Source of the DNA: Saccharothrix sp. NRRL B-16348
GTDB taxonomy: Bacteria > Actinomycetota > Actinomycetes > Mycobacteriales > Pseudonocardiaceae
Direction: 5' to 3'
Assembly (NCBI RefSeq): GCF_001280085.1
Contig: NZ_LGED01000230.1
Location: 1-48,319, forward strand
Length of the DNA: 48,319 nt
Shown here: positions 33,942 through 42,065 of the stretch, piece after piece
How the letters are laid out: every line of letters starts with the position of its first letter
Position numbering within the stretch: position 1 is the stretch's first letter
The notes under the pieces: generated by a model
Database searches by the model: none
The model's input: only the letters and a program-made list of their open reading frames with translations
What the model was told of the DNA's origin: nothing
Position numbers and translations under genes: made by a program

Positions 33942-34130
33942 CACAATCCCCCCGGGACCACGGTGCCACCTCTGGCGCGGAAAAGGCCCGGCGCCGGCCG
34001 GAATCCCACCAACGTGGGATACGCGCGCTGCTCGGGCACTCTCCGTCACGTCCTCTCGGGACTGGACGGGAGCCGCACCGTCCACTCAGGATTCACGCTG
34101 CGGCGCTTCTCCTGGCAACGACGGTGTTCG

Positions 34131-34727
34131 TCAGGAGGCCTTCAGCGTCCGGCGGGCGTAGGCGCGGGCGGCGCGGGCGCGGTCGCCGCAGCGGGTGGAG
34201 CACCAGTGGCGGCGGCCGTGCCGCAGCAGGTAGCGGTTGCACGGGGTCGAACCGCACCGGGTGAGGCGGTCGGCGTCGGGGCCGGTGAGGAAGTCGGCGG
34301 CGTTCGCGGCGAGCGTGGCGAGCGCGCGGTCGAGGATCTCGTTGGTGGGGCACGGGGTCGCGCGGTAGGGGCCGGTCCGCTCGTCCCAGTGCAGCAGGGC
34401 GGCCGTCGGCGCCTTGCTCAGCGCGTCGTTGACGGCGGACAGCGCCGTCGGCAGCGCGGGCGCCCCGTCGACCCGGGAGGCGAACAACGACCTGAGGTTC
34501 TCGCGCAGCGACCGCAGCTGTGACGCGCACACCTCCCGCACGCCGGCGTCGGCCGGCGCGAGGCCGCGGTCGAACAGCCACCGGTTCGCGCCCGCGGGCG
34601 TGCCGAGGAGGTCGGTGAACTGCCCGCCGGGCAGCGCGACGGCGCTGTTCACGAAGTCGATCGCCAGGTAGTCCTCCGCGCCGGGGGCGGGGGGCAGCGC
34701 AGCGTCGTCGGCCGGGGCGTCCCTCAT
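34131..34727 (-). CDS. CGNR zinc-finger/ABATE-domain transcriptional regulator
   Basis: A 198-residue protein. The N-terminal ABATE (stress-sensing-like) region begins DYLAIDFVNSAVALPGG and covers about 130 residues. The C-terminal zinc finger has CGSTPCNRYLL and HWCSTRCGDR, that is, four cysteines and the family signature with CGDR instead of CGNR. It is thought to be a DNA-binding regulator. ATG 34727 is used. ATG 34736, three codons earlier, is also possible. The divergent 31-bp palindrome at 34754-34784 is the likely operator. The P450 gene follows on the same strand after 190 bases. It could control that gene too. Confidence 0.85.
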   Translation of the reverse strand: MRDAPADDAALPPAPGAEDYLAIDFVNSAVALPGGQFTDLLGTPAGANRWLFDRGLAPADAGVREVCASQLRSLRENLRSLFASRVDGAPALPTALSAVNDALSKAPTAALLHWDERTGPYRATPCPTNEILDRALATLAANAADFLTGPDADRLTRCGSTPCNRYLLRHGRRHWCSTRCGDRARAARAYARRTLKAS

Positions 34728-34744
34728 GGCTCTCATGGTACGAG

Positions 34745-34806
34745 TTGTGTTCTTCCGTGAGAAACGGCTACCGTCTCTCACGGATAGCCCCTTGATCATC
34801 CGTGAG
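34745..34806. promoter_or_regulatory. 31-bp near-perfect palindromic operator and promoter
   Basis: 34754-34784 has 14-bp arms (TCCGTGAGAAACGG and its complement with one mismatch) around CTA. A third half-site TCCGTGAG is at 34799-34806. The plus-strand promoter TTGTGT (34745-34750) - 18 - TACCGT (34769-34774) lies over it. This is a clear operator between the CGNR regulator and the divergent hydrolase. Confidence 0.75.
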
Positions 34807-34812
34807 GTTCTG

Positions 34813-35595
34813 ATGACCGGCACCACCAGCGAACGGCTCGCCGTCCGCGTCTTCGGCGGCCCGACCGCCCTGTTCGAGTACGGCGGGCTGCGCTTCCTGA
34901 CCGACCCCACGTTCGACGCGCCCGGCGATTACCCCTTGCCGCGCGGCAACCTGACCAAGACCGCGCCCTCCGCCGCCGCGCCCGCGGACCTCGGCCGGGT
35001 GGACGTCGTCCTGCTCTCCCACGACGAGCACCCGGACAACCTCGACCACGCCGGCCGGGCGCTCCTCGCCGACGTCCCGCTCACCCTCACCACCCCCGGC
35101 GGCGGGCAGCGGCTGGGTGGGCAGGCCAAGGGGCTCGCCGACTGGGAGTCGGTCCGGCTCGACCGCCCCGACGGCGGCACGGTCACGGTGACCGGCGTGC
35201 CCGCCATCCACGGCCCGCTGGCCCGTGACGCGGTCGAGCCGATCACCGGCCAGGTCGTCGGCTTCGTGCTGACCGGTGACGGCCTGCCCACGGTCTACGT
35301 CAGCGGCGACAACGCCTCGCTCGACGCGGTCAGGCAGGTCGCCGAGCGCTTCGGCCCGGTGGACACCGCCGTCCTCTTCGCCGGCGCGCCCCGCTTCCCG
35401 GTGCTCTTCGACGGCGCGGCGCTCGTCCTGGACAGCGCGCAGGCCGCCGAGGCCGCCGCGATCCTCGGCGCGCGCCAGGTGGTGCCCGTCCACTACGACA
35501 GCTGGGCCCACTTCACCGAGGGCCGTGACGACCTGGTGGCCGCGTTCACCGCCGCCGGGCTGCTCGACCGCCTGGACCTGGGCGACCGGGGCTGA
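34813..35595 (+). CDS. Metallo-beta-lactamase-fold hydrolase (UlaG-like)
   Basis: A 260-residue protein with the MBL fold. The N-terminus (LAVRVFGGPTALFEYGGLRFLTDPTF) is UlaG-like. The metal motif is SHDEHPDNLD, matching HxHxDH-like HxxHxDN. Later motifs are IHGP, VYVSGDNAS and VPVHYDSWAHF. Substrate unknown. Such proteins are often annotated as Zn-dependent hydrolases of cyclic or lactone substrates. ATG 34813 has GTGAGG upstream. A further in-frame ATG upstream lies inside the operator and is rejected. Divergent from, and probably regulated by, the CGNR protein. Confidence 0.88.
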   Translation: MTGTTSERLAVRVFGGPTALFEYGGLRFLTDPTFDAPGDYPLPRGNLTKTAPSAAAPADLGRVDVVLLSHDEHPDNLDHAGRALLADVPLTLTTPGGGQRLGGQAKGLADWESVRLDRPDGGTVTVTGVPAIHGPLARDAVEPITGQVVGFVLTGDGLPTVYVSGDNASLDAVRQVAERFGPVDTAVLFAGAPRFPVLFDGAALVLDSAQAAEAAAILGARQVVPVHYDSWAHFTEGRDDLVAAFTAAGLLDRLDLGDRG

Positions 35596-35643
35596 CCCGG
35601 ATCCAGCCGGCGACCGTCCGCGTCGGACGGTCGCCGGAGGTGG

Positions 35644-36657
35644 TCAGTCCCGCGGCGCGGCGGCCTCCTCCTCGTCGGCACGCCGTCGGCTGCGCAGGCT
35701 CGTCACCGTCACGACCGCGAGGACGCCGATGATCACCACCAGCGAGACCGGGGTGGGGATCTCGGGCACACCCGGCCAGATGCCGTGCGCCCAGTGCAGC
35801 ACCAGCTTCGCGCCGATGAAGGCGAGGATGATCGCCAGGCCGTGGTTGAGGTGGACGAGCTTGGCCAGCGCGGTGTGCAGCACGAAGTACAGGGCGCGCA
35901 GGCCGAGCAGGGCGAAGGCGTTGGTGGCGAAGACGAGGTAGGGGTCGTCGGTGATGCCGTAGACCGCGGGCACCGAGTCGACGGCGAACACCACGTCGGT
36001 GGCGAACACCGCGACCACCACGACCGCCAACGGCGTGAGCGCACGGCGCCCGTGCTCGCGCACGGTCAGGCGGGCACCGCGGTAGTCGTCGGTGACCGGC
36101 ATCAGCCGGCGCAGCAGCCGCACCGACCGCATCCGGGAGACGTCGCGCTCGGCCGCCGGTCCGCTGACCGCGTCGTGGAGCAGCTTCACCGCCGAAGCGA
36201 ACAGGACCAGCCCGAACACCAGGAACGCCCACGTGCCGGCGGCCAGCATCGCCGCGCCGGCCGCGATGAACACGCCGCGCAGCACCAGGGCTCCGACGAT
36301 GCCGTAGAGCAGCACGCGTTGCTGCACGTCGGACGGGACGGCGAAGGCGGCGAGCAGCAGCATGAAGACGAACAGGTTGTCCACCGACAGCGACTTCTCG
36401 ACCACGAACCCGGTCATGAACTCCAGCGCCCGGTCGGTCCCGAACGCGTGCCACAACCAGAACCCGAACACCACCGGCAGCGTCAGGTAGAACACCGACC
36501 ACCCCGCGGCCTCCCGCACCGACACCTCGTGCGGACGGCGGGTGACCACGAAATCGGCGACCAGCAGCGCCACCAGGACGGCGATGCTCACCAACCACAG
36601 ACCCGGTGAACCGACGGACTCGACCGGGCTCGCCGGAACGGCGACGTGCACAGGCAT
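35644..36657 (-). CDS. terC: TerC-family membrane protein, probable manganese exporter
   Basis: A 337-residue membrane protein with about nine hydrophobic helices. The family motif EKSLSVDNLFVFMLLLAAF and the second FATDVVFAVDSVPAVYGIT hold the conserved acidic residues. TerC/Alx proteins move Mn2+ out of the cell. ATG 36657 has GAGGAG five bases upstream. The 5' leader at 36678-36780 matches a yybP-ykoY Mn2+ riboswitch, which supports the role. The C-terminus is acidic and cytoplasmic. Confidence 0.92.
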   Translation of the reverse strand: MPVHVAVPASPVESVGSPGLWLVSIAVLVALLVADFVVTRRPHEVSVREAAGWSVFYLTLPVVFGFWLWHAFGTDRALEFMTGFVVEKSLSVDNLFVFMLLLAAFAVPSDVQQRVLLYGIVGALVLRGVFIAAGAAMLAAGTWAFLVFGLVLFASAVKLLHDAVSGPAAERDVSRMRSVRLLRRLMPVTDDYRGARLTVREHGRRALTPLAVVVVAVFATDVVFAVDSVPAVYGITDDPYLVFATNAFALLGLRALYFVLHTALAKLVHLNHGLAIILAFIGAKLVLHWAHGIWPGVPEIPTPVSLVVIIGVLAVVTVTSLRSRRRADEEEAAAPRD

Positions 36658-36677
36658 CAAGGCTCCTCGAACGTGGC

Positions 36678-36780
36678 AGTCCGAGGTCTCCTTCACCCTG
36701 GCGGGCGGCCTGCCGGGGACATCTCACGGGATGTCCGTACTGACCGGCCAGACACTTGGGAAGTACTCCCCTCAAGGTCC
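36678..36780 (-). promoter_or_regulatory. yybP-ykoY manganese riboswitch (probable)
   Basis: Read on the minus strand the terC leader begins CCTTGAGGGGAGTACTTCCC and ends with GGGTGAAGGAGACCTCGG. These are the conserved GGGGAGTA and GxxGAGACC elements of the yybP-ykoY family. Between them is a hairpin GGACATC-N6-GATGTCC. The location before terC fits. The element binds Mn2+ and turns on the exporter. Assigned by memory of the consensus, without a covariance search. Confidence 0.7.
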
Positions 36781-36899
36781 AGTATCGGGCACCGCGTCCA
36801 CCGAGTAAAGCCGCTGGACCTCGGCGCCCCCGGTTCGCGGCCGCGGCCGACAGGTCCGAAGTGGACGCCGATCGCCGTCGGAGCGGCGCGGACGGGCCG

Positions 36900-37733
36900 T
36901 CACGTCCGGGCGGCGCCGAGCTTCCAGTAGCCGCTGAACATCACGGACCGGCGGTCCACGCCGCGTTCCTTCACCAGGTGGCGGCGGACGGCGGTGGCCA
37001 GGGTCGACTCGCCGCACACCCAGGCGTAGTCCGGCGCCGGGGACGGCAGGTCGGCCACCGCGCGGAGCAGGTGCGAGCCCGGGGTGTCCGCGCCGCGGTA
37101 CAGCCAGGTGACGGGCGCGTCGACGTCCACCCGGTAGCCCTCGTCGGGCACTTCGGCGAAGATCCGGGCGTCCGCGGGCACGCCGGCCTCCAGGATCGCG
37201 CCCAACGCGGGCAGCGCGGTCTCGTCGGCGGCCAGCAGGACCGTGCCGGTCGGCGGTGGGCGGTAGCCGGAGTTGCCCGCGCGGAAGCCGACGGACCGGC
37301 CCACCTCGGCGCGCGTCGCCCACCGGGTGCCCGGCCCGGCGTCGCCGTGCAGGACGAAGTCCACGTCGATCTCGGCCGGCTCGGGGCGGTGGGCCCGGAC
37401 GGTGTACCACCGCAGGTCCGGCTGGTCCTCGGCGGGCAGGGCGCGGATCGCGGTGCGGACGTTGACGCGGTCCGCGCTCGGCATCGTCAACGGGCGGTCG
37501 GGCGGCGGCATCAGCAGGCCGAAGCACTCGTCCGGGCCGGTGACGCGGTAGTCGGCGAACTCCGGCGCCCGGAACGTCACCCGGCGCAGGTGCGGCGCGA
37601 GGTCGGCGACCGCGGTGACCGTCATGGGGAACTGGTCGAACACGTCGCGCTGGTTGGGCGTCGCCGTGACCAGGCTTGCGGCCTTGGTGAGCACCTTGAG
37701 CTGCAACTGGTCCAACGCCGAGTACCGGGGCAT
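36900..37733 (-). CDS. Siderophore-interacting protein (FAD/NAD(P)H ferric-siderophore reductase)
   Basis: A 277-residue protein of the SIP/ViuB family. It has an N-terminal FAD-binding barrel (VTAVADLAPHLRRVTF and RWYTVRAHRPE) and a C-terminal SIP domain (DETALPALGAILEAG, YAWVCGESTLATAVRRHLV, MFSGYWKLG). Such proteins reduce ferric siderophores in the cytoplasm to release iron. ATG 37733 directly abuts the iron box at 37734-37752, so the transcript is leaderless or nearly so and the gene is repressed by iron. Confidence 0.94.
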   Translation of the reverse strand: MPRYSALDQLQLKVLTKAASLVTATPNQRDVFDQFPMTVTAVADLAPHLRRVTFRAPEFADYRVTGPDECFGLLMPPPDRPLTMPSADRVNVRTAIRALPAEDQPDLRWYTVRAHRPEPAEIDVDFVLHGDAGPGTRWATRAEVGRSVGFRAGNSGYRPPPTGTVLLAADETALPALGAILEAGVPADARIFAEVPDEGYRVDVDAPVTWLYRGADTPGSHLLRAVADLPSPAPDYAWVCGESTLATAVRRHLVKERGVDRRSVMFSGYWKLGAART

Positions 37734-37752
37734 GCAGGTTAGGCTAACCTAA
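37734..37752. promoter_or_regulatory. Iron box (IdeR/DmdR/DtxR-type operator)
   Basis: This 19-bp stretch reads GCAGGTTAGGCTAACCTAA and matches the consensus TTAGGTTAGGCTAACCTAA at 17 positions; only the first two differ. It touches the start codon of the siderophore-interacting protein. Confidence 0.9.
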
Positions 37753-37760
37753 ACGAGCCG

Positions 37761-38852
37761 TCAGGCGAAGACCACGACGCTGCGCAGCACGTCACCCGAG
37801 CGCATCGCGGTGAACGCACGCTCCACGTCGGCGACCGCGATGCGCTCGGTGACGAAGTGGTCCAGGGGCAGGCGGCCCTGGAGGTGCAGGTCGACCAGCG
37901 GGGCGAAGTCGCGCGACGGGAGGCAGTCGCCGTACCAGCTCGTGCGGTAGGTGCCGTTGCGCAGGAACGTGTCCAGCAACGGCAGCTCCAGGCGCATCTC
38001 GGAGTCGGGGCGGGCCACCAGCACGAACGTGCCGCCGAGCGCCCTGGCGTAGAACGCCTGCCGCCACGTCTCGGGCGTGCCGGCGGCGTCGATCACCACG
38101 TCCGCGCCGAGGTCGTCGGTCAGGGCGCGGATGGCGGCCACCACGTCCGGGGTCTGCCGGGCGTCGACCACGTCCGTGGCGCCCAGCGCCCTGGCGTGCC
38201 ACAGCTTCCGCTCGTCGAGGTCCACCGCGATGATCGTGGTGGCGCCGGCGAGCTTGGCGCCCGCGACGGCCGCGCAGCCGACACCGCCCACGCCGATCAC
38301 GGCGACCGTGTCGCCGGTGGTGACGCCGCCGGTGTTCATCGCCGCGCCCAGGCCCGACATGACGCCGCACCCCAGGAGGGCAGCGACCGCCGGATCCGCC
38401 TTGGGCGAGACCGGGGTGCACTGCCCCGCGTGCACCAGGGTCAGCTCGGTGAACGCGCCGATGCCCAGCGCGGGTTGCAGCGGCGTGCCGTCGGTCAGGG
38501 TCATCCTGGTGGTCGCGGTGTGGTCGTCCACGCAGGCCTCGGCTCTGCCGCGGCGGCACGCGCGGCAGCGTCCGCAGACCGCGCGCCAGTTCAGCACCAC
38601 GAAGTCGCCGGGCGCCACGGTGTCCACGCCGGGGCCGACCTGCTCGACGACGCCGGACGCCTCGTGGCCCAGCAGGTACGGGTAGGCGTCGCCGATCACG
38701 CCGTCGCGGTAGTGCAGGTCGGTGTGGCAGACGCCGGATGCCAGGACGCGGACGGTCGCCTCGCCGGGGCCGGGATCGGGGACGACGATGTCGTGGCTGC
38801 CGACCGGTTCGCCCTTGCCCGTGGCGACCACTGCCTTGACGATCCTCGACAT
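37761..38852 (-). CDS. S-(hydroxymethyl)mycothiol dehydrogenase-like zinc alcohol dehydrogenase
   Basis: A 363-residue medium-chain zinc dehydrogenase. Catalytic zinc ligands are in [14 protein letters not shown] and GHEASGVVE, and the structural zinc Cys cluster is in [15 protein letters not shown]. The NAD-binding [10 protein letters not shown] motif is near residue 200. The tail [20 protein letters not shown] is typical of the mycothiol-dependent formaldehyde dehydrogenase (MscR) group. It oxidises the formaldehyde-mycothiol adduct. Its gene ends eight bases before the iron box of the next gene. ATG 38852 is the family start. The longer frame is leader. Confidence 0.9.
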   Translation of the reverse strand: MSRIVKAVVATGKGEPVGSHDIVVPDPGPGEATVRVLASGVCHTDLHYRDGVIGDAYPYLLGHEASGVVEQVGPGVDTVAPGDFVVLNWRAVCGRCRACRRGRAEACVDDHTATTRMTLTDGTPLQPALGIGAFTELTLVHAGQCTPVSPKADPAVAALLGCGVMSGLGAAMNTGGVTTGDTVAVIGVGGVGCAAVAGAKLAGATTIIAVDLDERKLWHARALGATDVVDARQTPDVVAAIRALTDDLGADVVIDAAGTPETWRQAFYARALGGTFVLVARPDSEMRLELPLLDTFLRNGTYRTSWYGDCLPSRDFAPLVDLHLQGRLPLDHFVTERIAVADVERAFTAMRSGDVLRSVVVFA

Positions 38853-39115
38853 CGCGAGCCTCCACGTCGACCGGGGCCTCGTACGGCGACCAGGATAGGT
38901 GAGGCAACCTCGGGCGACCGGCGCAGCGGGAGTGCCGCCGGTCGGCGTCATTCGGAATCCCTATGAGCGGGTGTCGCATACCGCGTCGAACGTCCAGCCG
39001 CGTTGACCTCTTCGGCGCAACGTGCGATAGCTGAAGCGGTGTTTTCGCTGCACACGGCGCGTGGCAGCATGAACGGGCCCGGAGGACGGCTGCCGCGAGG
39101 CGGATCTGGAGAACC

Positions 39116-40354
39116 ATGAGCACCGTGCCGAGAGTCGCGGCCGGCATCACCGCCTTCGCGGTGTTCGCGACCACCGTCAGCTTCGTCATCTCCATGGCGG
39201 GCTCGTCGATGAAGTCCACCGTCCAGGTGCTGTTCCTGCCGATCGCGGACGACTTCGACGTCAGCCGCGGCGCGCTCGCGGTCGGCACCACGCTGTTCGC
39301 CGTCGTGACGGCGCTCGCGTCGTCGGCGGTGGGCCACCTGGCCGACCGGATCGGCGCGGTGCCGGTGCTGGCGATCGGCGCGGGCATCACCGGCGTGGTG
39401 CTCGTGGTCTGCGCGGTGGCGACGGACATCCGGGTGTTCGTGCCGACCTACGGCGTCCTCGGCGCGATCGGCTGCACGATGCTGTCGTTCGTGCCGCTGG
39501 GCGTGCTCGCCGACCAGCTGTTCCAGGGCCGCAACGCCGGGTTCCTGTACGCGGTGCTGACCAACGGCGCGGCCGTCGGGTTCATGGTGCTCGTGCCGCT
39601 GTGGACGTTCCTGGGCACGGTCACGTCGTGGCGGCAGATCCTGCTCGGCGTCGGAGTGGTGTTCCTGGTCGTGCTGCTGCCGCTGTCGTTGCTGCTGGTG
39701 CGCTACTCCAACCGCAACGCCACGCCGCCCGCGCCCGCCGAGCACGGCTTCTGGGCGGGCATCCGCATGGCGTTGGCGGACAAGCGGGTGCGCGGCCTCA
39801 TCCTGCCGTTCTTCGCGTGCGGCACGACCATGGCGTTCATCGACGTCCACCTGTTCCCGCACATGCACGACCACGGCGTCGCGCCGGTGACCAGCTCGGT
39901 GGCGTTCGTGCTGCTGGGCGGGCTGGAGATCGTCGGCTCGCTGGTGGCGGGCCGGCTGTGCGACAAGGGTCTGATCCGGGCCACGCTGATCGGCGGCTAC
40001 GCGCTGCGCGCCGGGGCGATGATGATCGCGCCGTTCTTCGCCGCCGAGTTCACCGTGCTGGTGTTCGGCGCGCTGTTCGGCGCGAGCTACCTGATCACGG
40101 TCGTCGCCACCACGATGTGGATCGCGAAGATCCTGCCGCGCGGCCGCAAGGGCACCACGATCGGCGTGCTCTGGGCGCTGCACATGGTCGCCGTCGCGGT
40201 CGGCAGCCAGCTCGGCGCGGTCCTGGCCGACGCCGCGGGCAGCTACCTGCCGGTCATCCTGGTCAGCGTCGCGCTCACGCTCGGCGCGATCGTCCTGGTG
40301 GCGCTCCAGCCGGACCCGGACGCCGTCGACGCTGAAGCGCCCGTGGCGGCCTGA
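39116..40354 (+). CDS. MFS transporter (OFA/monocarboxylate-like)
   Basis: A 412-residue transporter with twelve predicted hydrophobic helices. Helix 1 (GITAFAVFATTVSFVISMAGSS) and the motif GHLADRIGAVPVLAIGAG between helices 2 and 3 are MFS-type. The second half has AGRLCDKGLIRATLIGGYAL. It resembles oxalate/formate-monocarboxylate antiporters. Substrate unknown. ATG 39116 with GGAG six bases upstream is the start. A strong bidirectional terminator follows. Confidence 0.9.
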   Translation: MSTVPRVAAGITAFAVFATTVSFVISMAGSSMKSTVQVLFLPIADDFDVSRGALAVGTTLFAVVTALASSAVGHLADRIGAVPVLAIGAGITGVVLVVCAVATDIRVFVPTYGVLGAIGCTMLSFVPLGVLADQLFQGRNAGFLYAVLTNGAAVGFMVLVPLWTFLGTVTSWRQILLGVGVVFLVVLLPLSLLLVRYSNRNATPPAPAEHGFWAGIRMALADKRVRGLILPFFACGTTMAFIDVHLFPHMHDHGVAPVTSSVAFVLLGGLEIVGSLVAGRLCDKGLIRATLIGGYALRAGAMMIAPFFAAEFTVLVFGALFGASYLITVVATTMWIAKILPRGRKGTTIGVLWALHMVAVAVGSQLGAVLADAAGSYLPVILVSVALTLGAIVLVALQPDPDAVDAEAPVAA

Positions 40355-40364
40355 GCGCACGGGA

Positions 40365-40396
40365 AAGCCCCCGTCCTCGATCCGGGACGGGGGCTT
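40365..40396. terminator. Bidirectional intrinsic terminator
   Basis: A perfect 12-bp stem (AAGCCCCCGTCC at 40365-40376 and its complement at 40385-40396) with an eight-base loop lies between the convergent MFS gene and the minus-strand cluster. It has A and T at the stem ends but no long U-run. It probably serves both genes. Confidence 0.85.
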
Positions 40397-40405
40397 CCGC
40401 GCGGG

Positions 40406-40855
40406 TCACGCCTGGCGCGTGATGTCCATGTACCAGTTGGTTTCCCAGGTCTGCCCGCCGTCGGCCGACATGGCCTGCTCCCACCGCGCCGAGTCACCGG
40501 TGATGCGGTGCCACCGGAAGCGGATGCGGACCGGGACGCCGTCCTGCACCTCGTCGCCGTGGAACGTGCCGACGCCGTCGGTGAAGGAGCCGAACAGCGG
40601 CGGGAAGAACACGCCCGAGTCGCTGCTCGCCCAGTTCAGCGACCAGCGGCCGGTGGCGGCGTCGTACAGCCGCACGGTCAGGCCGGACGTCCCGTCGGGG
40701 AACGTGATCTCGTCCACGTTCCCCGCGCCGCCGAAGATCGGGCGCACCTCCGAGGTGGAGGTGAACTCCTCCCAGTCGTCGCTGCCCACCAGCCGCCGCC
40801 GGAGCCTGCGGTTGTGGATCGACCACCGGCCGGTCAGGAAGTCGAAGTCACCCAC
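40406..40855 (-). CDS. DUF1579-like small protein
   Basis: A 149-residue soluble protein, N-terminus DFDFLTGRWSIHNRRLRRRL, then RPIFGGAGNVDEITFPDG and a central RWSLNWASSDSG. The pattern (an initial D-F-L-x-G-x-W, then a beta-rich lipocalin-like body) fits the DUF1579/heme-nitrobindin-like superfamily. No function is assigned. GTG 40855 has GAGGACG upstream and overlaps the stop of the MFS gene by eight bases. It is the last gene of the minus-strand cluster. Confidence 0.75.
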   Translation of the reverse strand: MGDFDFLTGRWSIHNRRLRRRLVGSDDWEEFTSTSEVRPIFGGAGNVDEITFPDGTSGLTVRLYDAATGRWSLNWASSDSGVFFPPLFGSFTDGVGTFHGDEVQDGVPVRIRFRWHRITGDSARWEQAMSADGGQTWETNWYMDITRQA

Positions 40856-42065
40856 CGTCCTCGACCTCCGCGCGGTCCCGGGTGGCCGCGTAGCCCGCGA
40901 CGGCCGCCGCCAGCCCGAACAGCGCCAGCACCGGCCACGCGCCGTGACCCAGCTGGAGGAACAGGAAACCGCCGAGGATGGGGCCCGCGGCAGCACCGAG
41001 GCCGTACACGAACTGGAAGCTGCCGATGTAGCGGCCCTTGAGGTGCGCGGGACCGGCCATGCCGGGGTAGGCGAACACCACGGGCCCGCCGATGATCTCG
41101 CCCAGCGTCCAGACCAGCGTGCCCGCGACGATCACCGCCGGCCCCAGCGGCAGCGCGTACACCGCGATGCCGATGCCGACCAGCGCGTAGGCGACGCCCA
41201 CGACCAGCTTGGGCCGCATGTGCTGCGTCTTCTTCGTCACCACCAGCTCGAACAGGATGACCGCGCCACCGTTCAACGCGACCGCGAGCGTGTACCAGAA
41301 GATCGGCACCCCGGACGCCTGGACGTCCAGCGGCAGCGTCGACAGGTACTGCACGTAGACCACGGCGTTGAAGAACGTCGCCGCCAGGTACAGCAGGTAG
41401 CGGCGGTCCCGCAGCACGTCGGCGTAGCTGCCCGCGGGGGCCTCGTCGGCCGTGTCCTTCACGCCCGTCTTCGCGGGCAGCACCCGGAACGCGACCACCG
41501 CGTACACCGCCGCGACCACCGCCTCGGCCCAGAACAGCAGGGTGTAGTCGTCACCGCCGAGCTGGTAGAGGCCGAAGCCGATCAGCGGCGCGGCGGTCGT
41601 GCCCAGGTTCAGGCCGAACCGGTACATGGCGAACACCATGACCTGCCGGTCGTCGGGCGTGAGCTCGGACAGCAGGGTCGCCGACGCGGGCCGGTAGATC
41701 TGGGACACCGCGCCGAGCAGCGCCACCGCGGCGACCAGCAGCGCGTACTCCGGCAGGTAGAGCAGCGCGGCGGTGAGCAGGGCCGCGCCGCCCATGCTGA
41801 GCACGGTGGAGTTGCGCGCGCCCAGCCGGTCGGCCAGCGCGCCGCCGACGAGGACGCCGATGACGTTGCCGACGCCGTAGACGCCCAGCGCCGTCGCCGC
41901 CTGGCCGGTGGAGAAGCCCTGCGCCGTCAGGAACAGCACGAGGAAGATGTTGAGGAACCCACCGACCTTGTTCACGAACACGCCGGCCAGCACGGCTTTC
42001 ACGGCCGGCGGCGACTCGACGAACGTCTGCCAGATGCCTTGGTCGGTGCTCTTCGCGGTGCTCAT
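40848..42065 (-). CDS. MFS transporter of the peptide cluster
   Basis: A 405-residue twelve-helix MFS protein. The motif GGALADRLGARNSTVLSMGG is between helices 2 and 3. The second half includes VVFAYPGMAGPAHLKGRYIG. The type is a multidrug-like exporter. The ATG shares its A with the stop of the ATP-grasp gene (TGATG), so the exporter is coupled to that enzyme and probably moves its product out or gives self-resistance. Confidence 0.9.
   Translation of the reverse strand: MSTAKSTDQGIWQTFVESPPAVKAVLAGVFVNKVGGFLNIFLVLFLTAQGFSTGQAATALGVYGVGNVIGVLVGGALADRLGARNSTVLSMGGAALLTAALLYLPEYALLVAAVALLGAVSQIYRPASATLLSELTPDDRQVMVFAMYRFGLNLGTTAAPLIGFGLYQLGGDDYTLLFWAEAVVAAVYAVVAFRVLPAKTGVKDTADEAPAGSYADVLRDRRYLLYLAATFFNAVVYVQYLSTLPLDVQASGVPIFWYTLAVALNGGAVILFELVVTKKTQHMRPKLVVGVAYALVGIGIAVYALPLGPAVIVAGTLVWTLGEIIGGPVVFAYPGMAGPAHLKGRYIGSFQFVYGLGAAAGPILGGFLFLQLGHGAWPVLALFGLAAAVAGYAATRDRAEVEDGG

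Noticed and set aside
32815..33969. Alternative 384-codon frame through the P450 gene
   Set aside because: Its product is Arg/Gly/Ala-rich and has no P450 motif. The other frame contains ExxR and the heme-binding Cys loop.
38892..38912. Second iron-box-like sequence (AGGTGAGGCAACCT) upstream of the mycothiol-dependent dehydrogenase
   Set aside because: A base is missing at the centre, which breaks the symmetry needed by a DtxR-type dimer.
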